Positions 5,503 through 8,165 of a DNA stretch of 8,165 bases are shown here, in pieces. The DNA comes from Kiritimatiellia bacterium (lineage in GTDB: Bacteria > Verrucomicrobiota > Kiritimatiellia > RFP12 > UBA1067), in NCBI GenBank assembly GCA_016303225.1, contig JAEDMC010000136.1, positions 1 to 8,165 on the forward strand. Reading direction: 5' to 3'. Every line of letters begins with the position of its first letter. Position 1 is the stretch's first letter. The notes beneath the pieces are model-generated. The model saw nothing but the letters and a program-made list of their open reading frames with translations. It had not been told where the DNA came from and did no database searches. A program made the position numbers and the translations under genes.

Positions 5503-7398
5503 TTACTTTTTAATTCTCTCCGGATCCTCCAGCACGCCAAGTGCCACGAGGTCGGCCTCCTTCCAGGTTCCACCGACAGACACGTCCAGAAGCCCTAGGT
5601 CACGCTGGAGGGCCAGCTCCTGGTTCTTGTAGCTGATCATCGCACCATAGAGGGAGTTCTTCGCCGACACCAGCGAATCCTGCGCCTCAAGCATGACGGT
5701 CATGTCCGCGCGTCCGGCCTGCAGCAGGATTTCCTGATTGCGGACGCGCCGTTCGGCGAGATTCATCGCGACGAACTGAATCTGCAAGTCGTCCTTCGTC
5801 CGGCTCATCGACCGCATGTCGCCGCGGACGGTGTTTTTGAGCGAGTCCTCTTCGGCCTGATACGCCCGCACGGCCGCCTCAACCGCGATAAGTGCGCTAC
5901 GGTAGGCGTTGCGCTCGCTGCGGCGTTCGACGGGCAGGTCGACCGTCAGCACGGGCGTCAGCGTCCAGTCCCGCGGATGAAGCTTCCCGTGCTCGATGCC
6001 GTTCCGCCGCGACTGCGGCCCCACGGTGTCGGCGAAGCCGGATGCCGCCGCGCCGAGCGTCACCTCCGCACGCAGGGCATCCTCGGCGATCAGCAGATGG
6101 CGCTGGGCGTCTTCAAGGCGGTCACGGCAGGAGATGAAGTCCAACCGATTGGAAAAGGCAATGGCGAGCGCGATGTCAGTGCGGCGCTTCAAGTCACCGT
6201 CATCGACGGAATCCGGCGGCTCCAGTTTCGTCTCCGACTTCTTCCCATCGTCGCGATAGGGCTCGATCTCAAGCTGCGCGTAGCGGCTCACGTACTTCTC
6301 CAGCTCGAGAAGGTCGCTTTCGCGCGGCTCGATCCGGGCGTCCGGCGGAAGCCCTAGCGTCATCTTGAAGGAATCCTTCGTCGACTCGTAGCTCTGACAG
6401 GCGGCGATCCAGCTCGCCTTGGACGACAGCTCGCTCTGATGCGCTTGCTCGAAGTCGGCCTGCGACATGCGGCTCGCCTGGGCCATGCGGTACGATCGGC
6501 GCGTCGAACGGAGGACGCGGCGGAACGCCTCGTCCTGGTTCTGGCGCTGGCGCTTGGCGAGAACGAGCGAGAGATACGCCGACTCGATCTGACAGATGAA
6601 CGAACGCTTGTACTGCTCAAAGTCCCGTACCGTATAGATGAACGAACGCTCGGCCTGCGTCAGCGCCTCGGTGTTGACGAGCGTGCCCGATCCGCGCAGG
6701 AGCGGCACGGAGACGCTCAGGTCGGCGGACGACCCCCAGGCCGTCCTCCTGTTCCCCGTCAGCATGCCCGCGAGATTGGCCATGATGGAGCCCGTGAGGC
6801 GGATGCCGTTGCGGAACTTGCGGTTAAAGCCGAGTGTCGCCTGCTCGTTGTGGGAGATCGCATGGTTCGAAACCGCGTCCTTCTCCTTGGTGTCGCGGTA
6901 GATCTGCATGTTCGACGAAAGTGTGCTCGCGAAAATCGTGCGGAACTCGTTGTCGGCAAGGTCCATCGACAGCGCCGCCTGGTAAAGCGACTCCTTGCGT
7001 GACTTGTAGTCCATCGAATTGAACGCCGCGATCCGCACGGCGTCAACGAGACCGATCTCCAGCACGTTCGTGCCGCCCTTCCACACCTTGAGCGACGGAT
7101 CCTCCCCACCCGGCAGCAAACGCTCCGACGCGTTCCAGTAACGGTTGGTCGGCAGGTCGCGGATGCCAAACGACGCGGGGTCGTTCGCCAGGAGGTTCTG
7201 ATCCAGCATCAGCCGGCGGCGCAAGGTGTCCGCCGCCGTCTCAATCGTAATCTCCTCCGTGCGACCGACCGCCTGCTGTTGCGCGGCAGAAAGATAAACC
7301 GCCCCCGTCTCATCCGCCTCCTTGCGGTAGTCCTGGGCGCTCCTGCACGCGCAGATCGCGAGAAGCGGCAGCCAGGTGAATCTACGCCAGGAGGTCAT
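5503..7398 (-). CDS. TolC-family outer-membrane efflux lipoprotein, 631 aa
   Basis: Probable outer-membrane channel of the tripartite system encoded just downstream. The N-terminus is a lipoprotein signal: two Arg at 5-6, a hydrophobic stretch at 7-17 and lipobox ICAC, with Cys18 as the likely lipidated residue, as in OprM-type channels. Two TolC-like halves follow. The first starts near residue 113 and carries the strand motif SVSVPLLRGSG at 228-238 and long helices at 245-345. The second starts near 405 and includes NRLDF at 417-421, SRTKDDLQIQFVAMNLAERR at 532-551 and the closing GRADMTVMLEAQDSLVSAKN helix at 562-581. At 631 aa it is longer than the usual 420-500. The extra length is mainly a region of about 95 residues between the lipidation site and the first half, plus a charged linker near 380-405. 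The start is an ATGA overlap with the upstream gene and has no clear Shine-Dalgarno, which suggests coupling. The substrate is unknown. Confidence 0.88.
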   Translation of the reverse strand: MTSWRRFTWLPLLAICACRSAQDYRKEADETGAVYLSAAQQQAVGRTEEITIETAADTLRRRLMLDQNLLANDPASFGIRDLPTNRYWNASERLLPGGEDPSLKVWKGGTNVLEIGLVDAVRIAAFNSMDYKSRKESLYQAALSMDLADNEFRTIFASTLSSNMQIYRDTKEKDAVSNHAISHNEQATLGFNRKFRNGIRLTGSIMANLAGMLTGNRRTAWGSSADLSVSVPLLRGSGTLVNTEALTQAERSFIYTVRDFEQYKRSFICQIESAYLSLVLAKRQRQNQDEAFRRVLRSTRRSYRMAQASRMSQADFEQAHQSELSSKASWIAACQSYESTKDSFKMTLGLPPDARIEPRESDLLELEKYVSRYAQLEIEPYRDDGKKSETKLEPPDSVDDGDLKRRTDIALAIAFSNRLDFISCRDRLEDAQRHLLIAEDALRAEVTLGAAASGFADTVGPQSRRNGIEHGKLHPRDWTLTPVLTVDLPVERRSERNAYRSALIAVEAAVRAYQAEEDSLKNTVRGDMRSMSRTKDDLQIQFVAMNLAERRVRNQEILLQAGRADMTVMLEAQDSLVSAKNSLYGAMISYKNQELALQRDLGLLDVSVGGTWKEADLVALGVLEDPERIKK

Positions 7399-8165
7399 CG
7401 GACGGTCTTGAAGTAGGCAATGGTCTTGGCAAGCCCCTCGTCCAGGGGGATCTTCGGCTCCCAGCCGAGAAGCTCCTTCGCGAGGGTGATGTCGGGCTTG
7501 CGTTTCTTGGGATCGTCCCCGGGAAGCGGCTTGTAGACCAGCTTCGACTTCGAGTCCGGCAGCATCTTGAGCGTCTTCTCGGCGAGCTCCTTGATCGTGT
7601 ACTCGCCGGGATTGCCGGTGTTAATGACGGGCGCGCCCAGCTTGTGCTTCTTGAAAAACGCACGGACCTTCGCCTTCGGCAGCGCCATGTAGGCGCGGAA
7701 TGCGTTGATCAGGTCGTCGCAGTACTGGAACGAGCGCGTTTGCGAACCGTCGCCGAAAATCGTGATGTTCTTGCCGTTCAGGGCCTGCATGATGAAGTTG
7801 GAGACGACTCGTCCGTCCTGCGGATGCATCCGCGGCCCGTACGTGTTGAAGATGCGCACCATGCGCGCATCGACGTCACTCGTGCGGATCGCATCCGCAA
7901 TCAGCGTCTCCGCGACACGCTTGCCCTCGTCGTAGCAGCTGCGGATGCCGATCGTATTGACGTTGCCCCAGTAGTGCTCTTCCTGTGGATGCACGATCGG
8001 ATCGCCATAGACCTCGCTCGTCGAGCAGTGCAGCATCTTCGCGCCGTCGCGCTGCGCCAACTCCAGGCACAGCAACGCGCCCCTGATCGAGGTCATAGTC
8101 GTCAAGAACGGCTTCGCCTGATAATGCACCGGGCTCGCCGGACACGCCAGGTTGTAGATCTCGTC
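7395..8165 (-). CDS. uxs: UDP-glucuronate decarboxylase (UDP-xylose synthase), C-terminal 256 residues, cut by window edge
   Basis: Extended-SDR enzyme that oxidises and decarboxylates UDP-glucuronate to UDP-xylose with NAD, a cytoplasmic step supplying sugar for surface glycans. The frame stays open to base 8165. A GTG at 8129 is internal, because the codons before it read DEIYNLACPASP, a hallmark of this family. In fragment numbering, the Ser-containing STSEVYGD is at about 48-55, the catalytic Tyr/Lys pair of YDEGK at 78 and 82, NTYGPR at 107-112 and the substrate-loop TRSF at 143-146. The C-terminus has the usual SDR ending, with LGWEP and a final helix. The N-terminal Rossmann half with its glycine-rich NAD motif (probably 60-80 residues) is outside the window. 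The stop TGA overlaps the ATG of the TolC-type gene (ATGA, 7395-7398), so the two are probably co-transcribed and translationally coupled. The family call is strong. Other nucleotide-sugar dehydratases are less likely because ACPASP and YDEGKR fit UXS specifically. Confidence 0.92.
   Translation of the reverse strand, partial: DEIYNLACPASPVHYQAKPFLTTMTSIRGALLCLELAQRDGAKMLHCSTSEVYGDPIVHPQEEHYWGNVNTIGIRSCYDEGKRVAETLIADAIRTSDVDARMVRIFNTYGPRMHPQDGRVVSNFIMQALNGKNITIFGDGSQTRSFQYCDDLINAFRAYMALPKAKVRAFFKKHKLGAPVINTGNPGEYTIKELAEKTLKMLPDSKSKLVYKPLPGDDPKKRKPDITLAKELLGWEPKIPLDEGLAKTIAYFKTVR

Noticed and set aside
8127..8129. GTG at 8129 as the start of the UXS gene
   Set aside because: The codons upstream continue the conserved UXS sequence to the window edge, so this GTG is an internal valine.

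Overview
The window comes from a Gram-negative (diderm) bacterium. Its main transcription unit encodes all parts of a tripartite envelope efflux system: an outer-membrane TolC-type factor with a lipobox, a HlyD/MacA-type periplasmic adaptor, and a MacB-type ATPase and permease. The coding DNA is GC-rich (40 of 60 bases in 481-540, inside a gene). The phylum cannot be fixed from this sequence. A gut or sediment lineage such as Kiritimatiellota or another PVC-type bacterium is only a loose guess, based on the gene style.

All recognised genes are on the minus strand, so transcription runs from right to left. The right edge holds the C-terminal 256 codons of a UDP-glucuronate decarboxylase (UDP-xylose synthase), whose N-terminus lies outside the window. 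Its stop overlaps the start of the TolC-type gene by an ATGA. A 24-base gap follows, then the HlyD-type adaptor (GTG start), then the ATPase (ATGA overlap), then the permease (ATGA overlap). These five genes look like one tightly coupled operon that joins a nucleotide-sugar enzyme to an export or efflux machine. A 9-bp perfect hairpin spans the permease stop codon.

After 47 bases comes a 594-codon gene for an AAA-ATPase-like / PD-(D/E)XK nuclease-like protein (the DUF1703-type family). It has its own perfect extended -10 promoter (TGCTATAAT) only 7 bases before the ATG, so its mRNA is probably leaderless. It looks like a separate accessory gene rather than part of the efflux operon.

The left end, 1-222, has no recognisable gene and is much richer in A+T (17 G/C of 60 in 61-120). 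It holds the most unusual structure in the window: five exact copies of the 7-mer ATGTACC/GGTACAT, starting at 94, 116, 138, 160 and 182. They are exactly 22 bases apart, and a degenerate sixth copy sits at 72. The two left exact copies point one way and the three right copies point the other, which makes a symmetric array about 117 bp long. A leftward promoter (TTGAAT-17-TATAAT) lies inside it. The array looks like a multi-site protein-binding region. It could be a transposon end bound by an IstA/TnsB-type transposase, or an operator array for a gene left of the window.
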